DNA from: Negativicutes bacterium
GTDB taxonomy: Bacteria; Bacillota_C; Negativicutes; Sporomusales_B; JARLHX01
DNA length: 33,143 nt
Reading direction: 5' to 3'
Assembly (NCBI GenBank): GCA_031292015.1
Contig: JARLHY010000016.1
Coordinates: 1 to 33,143, forward strand
Shown here piece after piece: positions 1-8,527 of this stretch (position 1 is its first letter; the number at the start of each line of letters is the position of its first letter). The translations under genes and the position numbers were made by a program. The notes under the pieces are model-generated. The model was given only the letters and a program-made list of their open reading frames with translations, did no database searches and was not told where the DNA came from.

Positions 1-2331
1 CGTACCATGACGACTCCTCACAAGTACGCTTTCGCCGTTTGCTATCCCGCGGCTTTCGGCATCGTCAGGATTCATCAGCAGGTCGTGGGCAAACGCCTCC
101 CGCAGCCAGGCGACGTTGTCCATGCAGGAATGGGCCCTGGCAAGGACATGGATCGAATAGAGTTGCAGCGGGTATTCGCCCTTGGCTTTTTCCGCCCAGT
201 CGCTGAAAGTATCCTCATAGCCCTCACAGGGCGCCTGATACGTCGGAATCGGATCGATTTGGGTCCAGCCGCACTTTGATACAAGATCGGCGACAGCCTG
301 GCAGTGGATCTCCAGCCTGCCGCTGGGTGTAGTCAGGGGATGGGCAATCGGGTCTTCCCGGAACTCTTTCAGGTGGATATAAGAAAACTTGTCTCCTGCC
401 GCCCGGGGGACCTGGTAGATGCCCTTCTCCCGCAGCTCCTGCAGCGTAATCCGGCCGGTCTGCGGTTCGCCGTCCGCCCCCATCGCCGCGATATCAGCGC
501 CACTGATGGTCAGCAGCGGCTCGTAGCCGGCGCCGTCCGCCCTGATCACCCTGGCTCCGGCCAGCTGATTAAACCAGGCTTGAGCCGGCGGTACAGGTTC
601 AAGCCTGGCGTCGTCGATCCCCAGCCGCCCGGCCAGTTCCTTGGCGATCCAGATGTCGTCCCGCGCCTCGCCGTACGGCTTGATCACCTGGTCGGTGCAC
701 AGCAGCGTCTCGCGGTTTCCGTTAAACAGCATACTGCCCCGCTCCCACATCGTGGTGACAGGCAGTACGATATCCGCGTATTGCGCGCTGGGGTTGAGCA
801 CATAGTTCTGGGCCACGACGAACTCCACTTTCCGGTGGGCCGCAATGGCCTTGACAACCCCGGCTTTCTGATTCAGGTAAGAATGGCAGGAATGGTAAAT
901 CATCCGGATATCGATCTCTTTGCTTTCGCCTCGCCCGCCGGTGTAACGGCCGGTCAGCACCGCGTCCCACAGCTCGTTCTGGTTGATTGTCGAGTAAGCA
1001 AGCGGGTTGGCCGCGAACTCCACCCCGTCGTCCCCGGCCATAACCAGCGCCGGACCTGAATTGGCCGCGTTGCGGTGCGAGCTGACCCCGGTCATCCGCC
1101 CGGCCTGGCCGATATGCCCGGTCATGCAGCCAAGGGCCATGAAAGCCTGGGGCCACGAGTCGGCGTTGTTGATCCTCGCCGGAGCAAAACTGGTGATCAG
1201 GGCGACCCTCGCCGTTGTGGCAATTTCCCTGGCAAGCCCTCTGATCCGCTCCGGTTCGACGCCGCAGATGCTTGCCGCCCACTCCGGTGTTTTGGGGTGG
1301 CCGTCAAACGTCCCGAGAATATAGTCCCGGAAATTGTTTCTGTAATCCGCGCCGCCCGGCAGCTGCGAGGCATCGAAGCCGATGGTGCAGCGGTTCAGGA
1401 AATCCCAGTCAATCAGCGGATTCGTCACCGGATTGTCCTCAACAATCAGCGTATGGGCCAGTGCCAACGCCAGGGCGTGGTCCGTTCCGGGCCGGACCGG
1501 GATCCACTCGTCGGCCAGCACCTGGGCCGAATCGGTGAAAAAAGGATCGATGAAAATAAACCGGCTGCCGGCTCTCTTGGCCTGCAGGTAGTGATAAGTG
1601 GCTGAACCCGGGCTGCTCCACGCAGGATTGGCGCCCCACATAACCACCAACTGGCAGTTTTGCAGATCGAGGCGATCATTGATAGCGTTGGCGGACCCCA
1701 GGCCGATTTCCCGCCCTGTATCGAGCCAGGTTCCCCAGGAAGTCGATCCCCAGGCGTTGGTATGGCCGCCGAACAGACTCAGAACCTGGGTAATCTCATT
1801 GCCGCCGCCCCAGCCTCCGGTCATTTTCTGGGTATAGTACAGACTGGCATAGTCCCAGGCCAATATCGACCGATTGCCGTATTGCTGTTTGATCCTTCGC
1901 AGCTCGCCGGCCACAATGTCCAGCGCTTCATCCCAGGAAAGCCGCACCCATTCGTCGCGGCCGCGACGCTCTTTGTCCCCGCCGCCGGGACGCCAGTTCT
2001 TCCGCACCAGCGGGTAGCCAAGCCGGTCTTCCCCCAGCACCTGGCGACGCTGGGAACGGCCGCGCGGACATCCTCGCTGCTGCGGAAAAAGAGGACTGTC
2101 CGGATGGGTATCGTCGGTTTTTTGCCGCACGACCCTCCCGTCCGCCACCAGAACCTTGTTGAGACAACGTCCGCCGCAATTATGCCAGCAGGCCGCCGCA
2201 ATCCATCTGCCGCCGGTGCAGGCGGTTTTACCGCGCCGCAAAACATCGTCCTGCGATGATGCCCCCCGCACTTGCTCCGGCGCCTCCAGGGGTCGAGCCG
2301 TTTTACCCGCCGTCTTTCCCTGCTGGCCCAT
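1..2331 (-). CDS. DmsA-like molybdopterin oxidoreductase catalytic subunit (3' end outside window)
   Basis: The reading frame is open from the ATG at 2331 to base 1 (777 codons, no stop), so the C-terminus lies outside the window. It belongs to the DMSO reductase family: bis-molybdopterin enzymes that reduce S-/N-oxides or related acceptors. The N-terminus has a [4Fe-4S] cysteine set C48-x3-C52-x3-C56...C88 (CWHNCGGRC, then GCPRGRS), the spacing typical of DmsA. NAWGSTSW (around residues 192-199) aligns with the DmsA segment holding the serine molybdenum ligand, so Ser196 or Ser198 is the likely ligand. The last codons (GEYPLQLYSIHVLARAHS) begin the molydopterin-dinucleotide-binding domain. 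An AAAGGAG box about 9 nt upstream supports the start. Oddity: no twin-arginine (Tat) signal precedes the cluster, unlike exported DmsA. FeS and membrane-anchor partners would be expected beyond the left edge. The substrate cannot be told from sequence. Confidence 0.88.
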   Translation of the reverse strand, partial: MGQQGKTAGKTARPLEAPEQVRGASSQDDVLRRGKTACTGGRWIAAACWHNCGGRCLNKVLVADGRVVRQKTDDTHPDSPLFPQQRGCPRGRSQRRQVLGEDRLGYPLVRKNWRPGGGDKERRGRDEWVRLSWDEALDIVAGELRRIKQQYGNRSILAWDYASLYYTQKMTGGWGGGNEITQVLSLFGGHTNAWGSTSWGTWLDTGREIGLGSANAINDRLDLQNCQLVVMWGANPAWSSPGSATYHYLQAKRAGSRFIFIDPFFTDSAQVLADEWIPVRPGTDHALALALAHTLIVEDNPVTNPLIDWDFLNRCTIGFDASQLPGGADYRNNFRDYILGTFDGHPKTPEWAASICGVEPERIRGLAREIATTARVALITSFAPARINNADSWPQAFMALGCMTGHIGQAGRMTGVSSHRNAANSGPALVMAGDDGVEFAANPLAYSTINQNELWDAVLTGRYTGGRGESKEIDIRMIYHSCHSYLNQKAGVVKAIAAHRKVEFVVAQNYVLNPSAQYADIVLPVTTMWERGSMLFNGNRETLLCTDQVIKPYGEARDDIWIAKELAGRLGIDDARLEPVPPAQAWFNQLAGARVIRADGAGYEPLLTISGADIAAMGADGEPQTGRITLQELREKGIYQVPRAAGDKFSYIHLKEFREDPIAHPLTTPSGRLEIHCQAVADLVSKCGWTQIDPIPTYQAPCEGYEDTFSDWAEKAKGEYPLQLYSIHVLARAHSCMDNVAWLREAFAHDLLMNPDDAESRGIANGESVLVRSRHGT

Positions 2332-2368
2332 TATCGGCACTCCTTTGTTGATCAGCAAATTTGATTCT

Positions 2369-2397
2369 ATCATAACCTATCCCGGGTTCCCTGAAAA
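2369..2397 (-). promoter_or_regulatory. putative sigma-A promoter of the molybdopterin oxidoreductase gene
   Basis: Read on the minus strand: TTTTCA (2397-2392), 17-nt spacer, TATGAT (2374-2369), about 38 nt before the ATG at 2331. The -35 is only a fair match to TTGACA. The position just after the yqeY terminator suits an independent transcription unit. Confidence 0.45.
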
Positions 2398-2420
2398 GAC
2401 AGCCGCGGTCCGTCCTCTTC

Positions 2421-2459
2421 CAAAAAAATAAATCCGGCATCTTTTCAGATACCGGATTT
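2421..2459 (-). terminator. intrinsic terminator after yqeY
   Basis: On the minus strand AAATCCGG and CCGGATTT pair around a short loop (2430-2459), followed by a T-rich run (about 2431-2421). It sits 2 nt after the yqeY stop codon and separates rpsU-yqeY from the oxidoreductase gene. Confidence 0.85.
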
Positions 2460-2461
2460 TT

Positions 2462-2914
2462 CTACTTACTCAGCATTTCTTTCACCAGGGTATTGACAAG
2501 CTTGCCGTCGGCCCGGCCTTTCACTTTTGGCATCAGGGCGGCCATTACCTTACCCATGTCTTTTGCTTCGGCGGCGCCGGTCGCGGCGACGGCTTCGTGC
2601 ACCAGCGCCCGGACTTCGGCTTCGCTCAGTTGCTGGGGAAGATACTGCATCAAAACAGCAATTTCCTGCCCCACGGTATCCACCAAATCCTGACGGTTGC
2701 CTTTTTTGAACTCTTCCGCCGCGTCCCGGCGCAACTTGACTTCCTTGGCCAGAACATCAAGGACCTCATCGTCGGAAAGCTCTTTTCGGCGGTCAATTTC
2801 AACATTTTTAATACTGCCGCGGGCCATCCGGATAACCGACAGGCGAAGCTTTCCTGCCTCACGGTCCTTCATGGCCTGCTTCATATCTTCGGTCAATCTG
2901 TCCTTCACAGACAT
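2462..2914 (-). CDS. yqeY: GatB/YqeY domain protein
   Basis: A 150-aa protein of the YqeY family, the stand-alone relative of the C-terminal domain of the GatB subunit of Asp/Glu-tRNA amidotransferase. The fold binds tRNA in GatB, but the role of free YqeY is not well defined. Visible family features are the N-terminal helix MSVKDRLTEDMKQAMK, the segment LSVIRMARGSIKN, YLPQQLSEAEV and the C-terminal DMGKVMAALMPKVKGRADG. The length is typical. GGAGG lies 7 nt before the ATG. The gene follows rpsU by 18 nt and ends at an intrinsic terminator, so the two form a bicistronic unit, an arrangement common in Firmicutes. Confidence 0.95.
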   Translation of the reverse strand: MSVKDRLTEDMKQAMKDREAGKLRLSVIRMARGSIKNVEIDRRKELSDDEVLDVLAKEVKLRRDAAEEFKKGNRQDLVDTVGQEIAVLMQYLPQQLSEAEVRALVHEAVAATGAAEAKDMGKVMAALMPKVKGRADGKLVNTLVKEMLSK

Positions 2915-2932
2915 ATATAAACCTCCGAAACT

Positions 2933-3109
2933 TTAGTTGAACTTGCGCTTGCGCGCCGCTTCGGATTTCTTCTTGCGTTTTACGCTGGGTTTTTCATAGT
3001 GCTCCCGTTTCCTGACTTCGGAAAGAACGCCCGCTTTCTGGCATGTGCGTTTAAACCTGCGGAGTGCGCTATCAAGGGTCTCGTTTTTCCCTACCTTGAC
3101 TTCTGACAT
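2933..3109 (-). CDS. rpsU: 30S ribosomal protein bS21
   Basis: A 58-aa basic protein of the small ribosomal subunit. It starts [19 protein letters not shown] and ends with the Lys/Arg-rich tail typical of bS21. An upstream in-frame ATG at 3130 would add seven residues (MWREGDQ), but that stretch is the Shine-Dalgarno region itself (GGAGGGAGG before GAGATCAG-ATG). The ATG at 3109 is therefore chosen and gives the usual family length. It is expressed from its own strong promoter (3166-3195), together with yqeY. Confidence 0.95.
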   Translation of the reverse strand: MSEVKVGKNETLDSALRRFKRTCQKAGVLSEVRKREHYEKPSVKRKKKSEAARKRKFN

Positions 3110-3165
3110 CTGATCTCCCTCCCTCCACATGAACCTCGGGGAAGCTGCTAGTGCTATACCTGAAA

Positions 3166-3195
3166 ATTATACACGAAAATGCCAACCGCTGTCAA
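3166..3195 (-). promoter_or_regulatory. sigma-A promoter of rpsU-yqeY
   Basis: Minus strand: a perfect TTGACA (3195-3190), 18-nt spacer, perfect TATAAT (3171-3166), about 57 nt before the rpsU ATG. The -35 box lies just upstream of the end of the HIT gene (stop codon at 3198-3200). Confidence 0.85.
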
Positions 3196-3197
3196 TA

Positions 3198-3545
3198 TTA
3201 GCCTGGAGGCCAAGTCATAAACCGGCCACCGAGAAGATGCCAGTGGATGTGATACACCGTCTGACCACCGTTATTCTTGGTGTTCACCACGATTCTGAAT
3301 CCGTCTTCCTCCAAACCAAGCTCGGTCGCAATCTTCGGTATCGTGGTCATAATGTGGCCGAGGAGGGAAATATCATCACAACAGGTTTCCATGAGGTGGG
3401 AGATATGACGTTTGGGGATGATGAGGACATGAACCGGGGCAGCCGGCTTGATATCGGGAAAGGCGATGAGATGTTCGTCTTCGTAAATAATTTCTGCCGG
3501 TATCTCCCGGTTCGCGATCTTGCAGAAAATACAGTCTTGCTGCAT
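3198..3545 (-). CDS. HIT family (HinT-like) nucleotide phosphohydrolase
   Basis: A 115-aa histidine triad protein. HinT-type enzymes hydrolyse purine nucleoside phosphoramidates and aminoacyl-adenylates. The active-site triad is H99-I-H101-W-H103 followed by LLGGR. The N-terminal C5-x2-C8 (DCIFCKI), the VLIIPKRH segment and the C-terminal MTWPPG are also canonical. GAGGAGGTG lies 6 nt before the ATG. It lies downstream of mtaB in the same orientation after a 118-nt gap, and upstream of rpsU, a common Firmicute order. The physiological substrate is unknown. No clear terminator follows. Confidence 0.93.
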   Translation of the reverse strand: MQQDCIFCKIANREIPAEIIYEDEHLIAFPDIKPAAPVHVLIIPKRHISHLMETCCDDISLLGHIMTTIPKIATELGLEEDGFRIVVNTKNNGGQTVYHIHWHLLGGRFMTWPPG

Positions 3546-3663
3546 GCAGCACCTCCTCTCGCCCCGTAACAGATTAGGCTAATGTAGTCTTACACTACTC
3601 TTTACAAAAATATTCTGCCTGTTTATAGGATATCCTGCCGCAATTTTTTTTGTGACGGAAATT

Positions 3664-4962
3664 TTAGTCAGTTATTTCGCCCCATAACCCTTCACGGTAC
3701 AACTTTTCTGCTCTAACCGGCCGCAGCTGTCTTCTCAGGCTGCGGTCACCGGCGGCGTAAATCCTCAGGTAATTTCCTGTCAGTCCCTCGACCACGCCCT
3801 TATTCTCGCCCTCCAGCAGTACTTCCATCTCCCGCCCGATAAACCGCCGCTGAAAATTTTCAGCCTTGTCGCCGGCCAGCGCCGTCAGAGCCTGCACCCT
3901 GAGTTTCTTCTCCGCCTCCGGCACCTGATCGGGGTACCCGGCGGCTGGCGTACCTTGCCGCCGCGAATAGGGAAAGACATGAATCCTGGCGAAATCGATG
4001 CTCTCCACCAAGGCCAGTGTATTGGCGAACATGGCCTCAGTTTCCCCCGGAAAGCCGACAATGATGTCGGTGGAAACAGCCAGATCAGGCACCTGCGCCT
4101 GAAGCTCCCGGACCAGCCTGCTGTAATCGGCGGCGGTATAGTGACGGTTCATGGCCGCCAACACATGATCATCCCCGGCCTGCAGCGGCAGGTGAAGATG
4201 GGGGCAGAGCCTCTTGTCCCGGCTCATAATGGCGATCAGCTCGGCTGAAACTTCCAGTGACTCCAGCGAGCTCAGCCGCAGGCGGACAACGCCGGGAACG
4301 GCCAGCACGGCTTTCACGGCGTCGGTCAACGTCAGATCCCCGCTGATATCCCGACCGTAGGCCCCGAGGTGGATGCCTGTCAGCACGATTTCCTGAAAAC
4401 CGGCGGCAACCAGTTTCTCCGTCTCCCGGATGACGCTCGCCGGCGGGCGGGATCGCAGCGGCCCCCGGGCATAGGGTATGATGCAGTATGTACAGTAGTT
4501 GGCGCACCCCTCCTGGATTTTCAGGAAAGCACGGGTGCGGCCGGGCGCCGCGAACAGCGGAATATCCTCAAACTCGTCGGCAACCATGATATCGCCGACT
4601 TTGGCAATTTTTTCGTGACTGCTCACCGCCTCTTCCACCAGATCCACCAGCCGGTGACGCTGGGAAGTCCCTACCACCACATCGACGCCTTCAATGGCCC
4701 CTACTTCGGCCGGAGAAATCTGGGCGTAGCATCCTGTAACCACAACAGTGGCGTCAGGGCTCGTGCGGGTCGCCCGGCGGATCAGTTGGCGCGATTTTCG
4801 CTCACCCAGGTGAGTGACCGAGCAGGTATTGATGACATAGACCTCAGCCGGCTTGTCAAAATCCACGATCTCGTAGCCGCGCTGCTTGAACAGGCCTTCG
4901 ATGACCTCGGTTTCATACTGATTGACCTTGCAGCCTAACGTTGTAAACGCCACGCGCGGCAT
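3664..4962 (-). CDS. mtaB: tRNA t6A37 C2-methylthiotransferase MtaB
   Basis: A 432-aa radical-SAM methylthiotransferase that converts t6A37 to ms2t6A37 in tRNAs reading ANN codons. Three domains are visible. The N-terminal MTTase domain carries cluster cysteines C11 (LGCKVNQYETE), C47 (NTCSV) and C78 (TGCYAQ). The radical-SAM domain carries C153-x3-C157-x2-C160 (GCANYCTYC). A C-terminal TRAM-like RNA-binding domain spans roughly residues 365-430. The LGCKVNQ start and overall length favour MtaB over MiaB or RimO. GGGGGTG precedes the ATG. The gene follows a GNAT gene by 39 nt, at the end of the dnaK-dnaJ-prmA-rsmE series. Confidence 0.95.
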   Translation of the reverse strand: MPRVAFTTLGCKVNQYETEVIEGLFKQRGYEIVDFDKPAEVYVINTCSVTHLGERKSRQLIRRATRTSPDATVVVTGCYAQISPAEVGAIEGVDVVVGTSQRHRLVDLVEEAVSSHEKIAKVGDIMVADEFEDIPLFAAPGRTRAFLKIQEGCANYCTYCIIPYARGPLRSRPPASVIRETEKLVAAGFQEIVLTGIHLGAYGRDISGDLTLTDAVKAVLAVPGVVRLRLSSLESLEVSAELIAIMSRDKRLCPHLHLPLQAGDDHVLAAMNRHYTAADYSRLVRELQAQVPDLAVSTDIIVGFPGETEAMFANTLALVESIDFARIHVFPYSRRQGTPAAGYPDQVPEAEKKLRVQALTALAGDKAENFQRRFIGREMEVLLEGENKGVVEGLTGNYLRIYAAGDRSLRRQLRPVRAEKLYREGLWGEITD

Positions 4963-5001
4963 AACGGCACCCCCGAACCACTGCCAGCCTTCAACGGCAG
5001 T

Positions 5002-5457
5002 TCACCCCTTAACCTTTTCCAAATATATAAAGCATAGCAGGCTTGAAGCAGCTTCTGTCTTAAAGATCGTATAACCGAGTTTTTTATATAAGCTGATGTT
5101 TTTTTCGCTTTTATGGCCTGTAAACAATTCATATCTGTCACTTGTCGCAAAACAGGCTTCCATTTCAGTTACAAGTCTTGCCCCCAGCCCCTGCTTCCGA
5201 AACTCCGGGTGGACCATAAGTTTGCCGATGTGACACGTCTTATTTTTCTCATACGCCCTCACCGAACCAACGAGGGTTCCATCCAGCGCGGCCTTGAGAA
5301 AAACGTGAGTGGTAAACTCGTCTTCTATTTCCGCCAACGTCTGAAACAGCGGGGGAATAGTAAAATCATTATAAATTTCCGCTTCGCTTATGTACGCCAG
5401 TTTCTGCAATCCAAGTATCCGCTGTGCATCCAGTACCGTTGCCTTTTCAATAACCAT
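5002..5457 (-). CDS. GNAT family N-acetyltransferase
   Basis: A 151-aa acetyl-CoA-dependent acyltransferase of the Gcn5-related superfamily. The acetyl-CoA pyrophosphate-binding motif A is HPEFRKQGLGARLV. A beta-strand KTCHIGKLMV precedes it, and YKKLGYTIF near the C-terminus is the usual motif-B region. A GTG at 5469 could add four residues, but AGGTGAGG overlaps it and is ideally spaced (6 nt) from the ATG at 5457, which is chosen. It lies between rsmE (30-nt gap) and mtaB (39-nt gap), so it is probably co-transcribed with RNA-modification genes. It is an insertion relative to the Bacillus order. The substrate is not predictable. Confidence 0.85.
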   Translation of the reverse strand: MVIEKATVLDAQRILGLQKLAYISEAEIYNDFTIPPLFQTLAEIEDEFTTHVFLKAALDGTLVGSVRAYEKNKTCHIGKLMVHPEFRKQGLGARLVTEMEACFATSDRYELFTGHKSEKNISLYKKLGYTIFKTEAASSLLCFIYLEKVKG

Positions 5458-5487
5458 GACTGGCCTCACCTTCCACCCCAGGCTCTA

Positions 5488-6222
5488 TCAGCCGCCCAGA
5501 TCACCGTTTTGATAGAGTACGGCAGCCAAAGCCGCCAGAGACGCCGTCTCGGTCCGCAGAATCCGCGGCCCCAGCGTCACTGTGCTGACTCCCTTTTCCC
5601 GGCACAGCCTGGCCTCAGCCGGGCTGAAGCCTCCCTCCGGTCCGACCAGCAGCAGATACGACTTCGCCCGGCAACCGGTGAGAACAGCCTTGAGACTGAC
5701 GTTCGTCTCTGCCTCATACAGCATGATGATGGCGGTATCCGGACCGGCCTGGGCCAGCACTTCGCCCAGGCTCCGGATCGGCGTGACGGTGGGCACCAGG
5801 TCCCGGCCGCACTGTTTCGCCGCCTCGCCGGCGATTTTCTGCCAGCGCTCACGTTTCGCCGCCTGCTTGGTTTCATCATATTTTACAGTACTAAAATCAG
5901 CAGCCATGGGGATGACGCCGGCAGCGCCTATCTCCACGGCCTTTTGCACAATGTATTCCAGCTTGTCGCCCTTCGGCAGTCCCTGCGCCAGCCAGACCTC
6001 GATCGGCGGCTCGTGCCGCTGCTCAATCGCGGCCCCGATCTGCGCGGTGACCGTATCAGGCCCGACGGCGGTGATCCTGGCCCGGCAGGCTTGTCCGTCC
6101 TGGCCGGCGACAACGATCTCGGCCCCGGGGGAAAGCCTGAGGACCCGGCCGATATGATGGGCATCACGGCCCTGAAGGGTGACGGTCCCGCTCAGCGGTG
6201 CGTCAACGAAAAACCGGCGCAC
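5488..6222 (-). CDS. rsmE: 16S rRNA m3U1498 methyltransferase
   Basis: A 244-aa SPOUT-class methyltransferase that methylates N3 of U1498 of 16S rRNA using SAM. The N-terminal PUA-like domain begins RRFFVDAPLSGTVTLQGRDAHH. The C-terminal knot carries the signature LLLVGPEGGFSPAEA, followed by TLGPRILRTETAS, both diagnostic of RsmE. The start is GTG, with GGGGAGG about 9 nt upstream. That ribosome-binding site lies in the end of prmA, and one base separates the prmA stop from this start, so the two are probably translationally coupled. Confidence 0.95.
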   Translation of the reverse strand: MRRFFVDAPLSGTVTLQGRDAHHIGRVLRLSPGAEIVVAGQDGQACRARITAVGPDTVTAQIGAAIEQRHEPPIEVWLAQGLPKGDKLEYIVQKAVEIGAAGVIPMAADFSTVKYDETKQAAKRERWQKIAGEAAKQCGRDLVPTVTPIRSLGEVLAQAGPDTAIIMLYEAETNVSLKAVLTGCRAKSYLLLVGPEGGFSPAEARLCREKGVSTVTLGPRILRTETASLAALAAVLYQNGDLGG

Positions 6223-6223
6223 T

Positions 6224-7162
6224 TCACGCGCCTCCCCGGCAGGCCAGCATCGTCACCCAGCCGCCTTCCTCGGCAACCCGTTCCAAAACAAGGCCGCTGG
6301 CCAGCAAGGCCTTGGTGACATCCCCAACCCGTTCGGCAATAATGCCCCCGGCGATGAACCAGCCGCCATCAGTCAGCCGGGCCGGAACTTCGCTCACCAG
6401 CTGGATAATCACATCGGCGATGATATTGGCCACAAGAATATCAGCCTGCCCGACCAGACCGGTCAGCAGGTCGCCCTGGGCTGCGGTGACGATATCGCCT
6501 ACCTTGTTGACGGTGATGTTTTCATTCGCCACCCGCACCGCCACAGCATCAAGATCCACGGCCCGCACCGCCCCGGCCCCGAGTTTGGCGGCCGCTACCG
6601 CCAAAATTCCCGAGCCTGTGCCGATATCAAAGACGGTCGCTCCCGGTCGCACAACATCTTCCAGCATTCTCAGGCACATTACGGTGGTATGGTGGGTTCC
6701 GGTGCCGAAGGCCATTCCCGGGTCAAGCTCAATGACCACGTCACCTTCCCCGGCGGTATACTCGCACCAGGTTGGCTTGATCACGACCCGCTCACCGATC
6801 TTGACCGGCTGGAAATGTTCCTTCCAGGCCGAAGCCCAGTCTTCTTCCTGTACCTCCCGCCAGCGGATCAGTCCCCGGCCTTTGTCGATATCGTGGTTGA
6901 TCAGCTCACTGATCCGCTTTTCAAACAGGGCAAGCTTGGCGTCAAGATCGGCATCAACCGGCAAATAGGCCTTGACCGTCACCACGTCGGTGTCTTCTTC
7001 CTCCGGAATGTCGCAATACTCCCAGTTTCCCGACCGGCGATAAGAATTGACAAGCTCCGGATCTTCGATCACTACCCCGCTGGCTCCCAGATCGTGAAAA
7101 ATATTGGCCACAGGCTCGGTAGCCTCGTGGCTGGTCTGGATACTGATCTCGGCCCACTTCAT
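6224..7162 (-). CDS. prmA: ribosomal protein L11 methyltransferase
   Basis: A 312-aa SAM-dependent enzyme that methylates ribosomal protein uL11. The N-terminal substrate-recognition domain begins MKWAEISIQTSHEATEPV. The Rossmann methyltransferase domain shows motif I VFDIGTGSGILAVAAAKLG and the conserved AFGTGTHHTT loop before it. LVANIIADVI matches the family motif IV. The length is typical. GAGGGG precedes the ATG. It begins 24 nt after dnaJ and abuts rsmE, a conserved arrangement in Firmicutes, so it is probably read as the tail of the heat-shock operon. Confidence 0.95.
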   Translation of the reverse strand: MKWAEISIQTSHEATEPVANIFHDLGASGVVIEDPELVNSYRRSGNWEYCDIPEEEDTDVVTVKAYLPVDADLDAKLALFEKRISELINHDIDKGRGLIRWREVQEEDWASAWKEHFQPVKIGERVVIKPTWCEYTAGEGDVVIELDPGMAFGTGTHHTTVMCLRMLEDVVRPGATVFDIGTGSGILAVAAAKLGAGAVRAVDLDAVAVRVANENITVNKVGDIVTAAQGDLLTGLVGQADILVANIIADVIIQLVSEVPARLTDGGWFIAGGIIAERVGDVTKALLASGLVLERVAEEGGWVTMLACRGGA

Positions 7163-7186
7163 GCGCGATCGCCCCTCGTTATTATT

Positions 7187-8314
7187 TTACACCCCGAAAG
7201 CGTCCTTGACCTTTTTAAAGAAACCCTTCTCTTCCGGATTGATATCTTCGCCGCCAACCTTGGCAAATTCCCGCAGGAGGTCCCGTTGGCGTTCGGTCAG
7301 TTTTTTCGGGGTGACAACTTTGACCCGGACGTGCTCATCGCCGCGTCCGTGGCCTCTAAGGTGCGGAATGCCTTTATCCTTCAGCCGGAACACCGTCCCT
7401 GGCTGCGTTCCTTCGGGAATGCGCAGACTGACCTTGCCGTCAAGGGTCGGCACTTCGATCTCGTCGCCGAGGGTCGCCTGCACGATACTGATCGGAACTT
7501 CGCAGATAACGTCATCACCTTCGCGCGTAAACAGTCTATGCGGTTTCACGAAAACATAAACATACAAATCTCCGGGTGGGCCGCCACGAGTTCCCGCTTC
7601 GCCCTCCTGGGACACCCGCAGGCGTGATCCGGTATCGACCCCAGGCGGGATCTTGACCTTGATTCGGCGCCGGTTGCGGATTTTACCGCGCCCGTGGCAT
7701 TCCGTGCACGGCGTGTGCACAATCTTGCCCTCGCCGCGGCAACGGTCGCAGGTTTTAACATTGACCATCCGGCCGAAGGGCGTGTTTTGCGCCACCTGGA
7801 CCTGGCCGGTTCCACGGCACTGCGGACAGGTTTCCGGATGCGTGCCGGCGGCTGCGCCTGACCCGTGGCAGGTAGAACAATCCTCGGTGCGGGGAACCTG
7901 AATCTCGGTTTCCAGCCCGGAAGCGGCCTGCTCGAAGGCCATCTCCATGTCGTAGCGCAGGTCGGCGCCCCGTTCCGGACCGGGCGGGCGGTTGCCAAAA
8001 CCGAAACCTGACTGGCCGAAAAACATATCGAAGATATCGGTGAAGCCTCCGCCGCCGAATCCGCCGGGACCACCCTGACCGCCTTCGAAGGCCGCGTGAC
8101 CGAACTGGTCGTACTGCTGGCGGCGCTCGGAGCTGGACAACACCTCGTAGGCTTCATTGACTTCTTTGAATTTATCCTCCGACTCTTTGCTTTTGTCTTG
8201 GTTGACGTCAGGATGGTATTTGCGGGCCAGCTTGCGGAAAGCCTTTTTTATTTCATCTTCAGACGCCGTCTTGGGAACGCCCAGAACCTCGTAGTAGTCA
8301 CGTTTGCTCACCAT
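7187..8314 (-). CDS. dnaJ: chaperone DnaJ (Hsp40)
   Basis: A 375-aa type I Hsp40 co-chaperone that stimulates DnaK ATPase and delivers substrates. The J domain covers residues 1-70 with HPD at 34-36. A Gly/Phe-rich linker follows (about 75-115). The zinc-finger domain has four CxxCxGxG repeats: [24 protein letters not shown] and CTECHGRG. The C-terminal substrate-binding domains follow. The start is probably the ATG at 8314; a GTG directly after it (8311) is also possible. It lies 213 nt after dnaK, an unusually long gap that contains a strong hairpin. Confidence 0.97.
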   Translation of the reverse strand: MVSKRDYYEVLGVPKTASEDEIKKAFRKLARKYHPDVNQDKSKESEDKFKEVNEAYEVLSSSERRQQYDQFGHAAFEGGQGGPGGFGGGGFTDIFDMFFGQSGFGFGNRPPGPERGADLRYDMEMAFEQAASGLETEIQVPRTEDCSTCHGSGAAAGTHPETCPQCRGTGQVQVAQNTPFGRMVNVKTCDRCRGEGKIVHTPCTECHGRGKIRNRRRIKVKIPPGVDTGSRLRVSQEGEAGTRGGPPGDLYVYVFVKPHRLFTREGDDVICEVPISIVQATLGDEIEVPTLDGKVSLRIPEGTQPGTVFRLKDKGIPHLRGHGRGDEHVRVKVVTPKKLTERQRDLLREFAKVGGEDINPEEKGFFKKVKDAFGV

Positions 8315-8439
8315 TCCACCATCCTATATCCGATCGGCGATATCCTTCATCTCGCCAATCCAGGAATTCTCTTTCATCCCAATGATCAAAAAATCCAGCA
8401 TCATTGCCCAAAGGCTGCTTATTGAACTTACTACGACAC

Positions 8440-8493
8440 AGCGTGGCCGCAAAGATGTCCGGAACTCCGTCCGGGCATTTTGCGGTCCACGCT
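8440..8493 (-). other. 54-nt stem-loop between dnaK and dnaJ
   Basis: The arms AGCGTGG...CCACGCT, CCGCAAA...TTTGCGG and CCGG...CCGG pair in register into about 21-22 bp interrupted by two single-base bulges, with an 8-nt loop (8463-8470). No T-run follows on either strand, so it is not a canonical terminator. It may be an mRNA processing or stabilising structure, or a small palindromic repeat. The rest of 8315-8527 shows nothing recognisable. Confidence 0.7.
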
Positions 8494-8527
8494 ATGTTGT
8501 GATAAAGCTATCAATAATCGGAATTTT

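Noticed and set aside
722..1282. Several short minus-strand frames inside 1-2331 that suggest a broken gene
   Set aside because: They are in other frames. The true oxidoreductase frame is continuous from 2331 to base 1 and only looks absent because its stop is outside the window.
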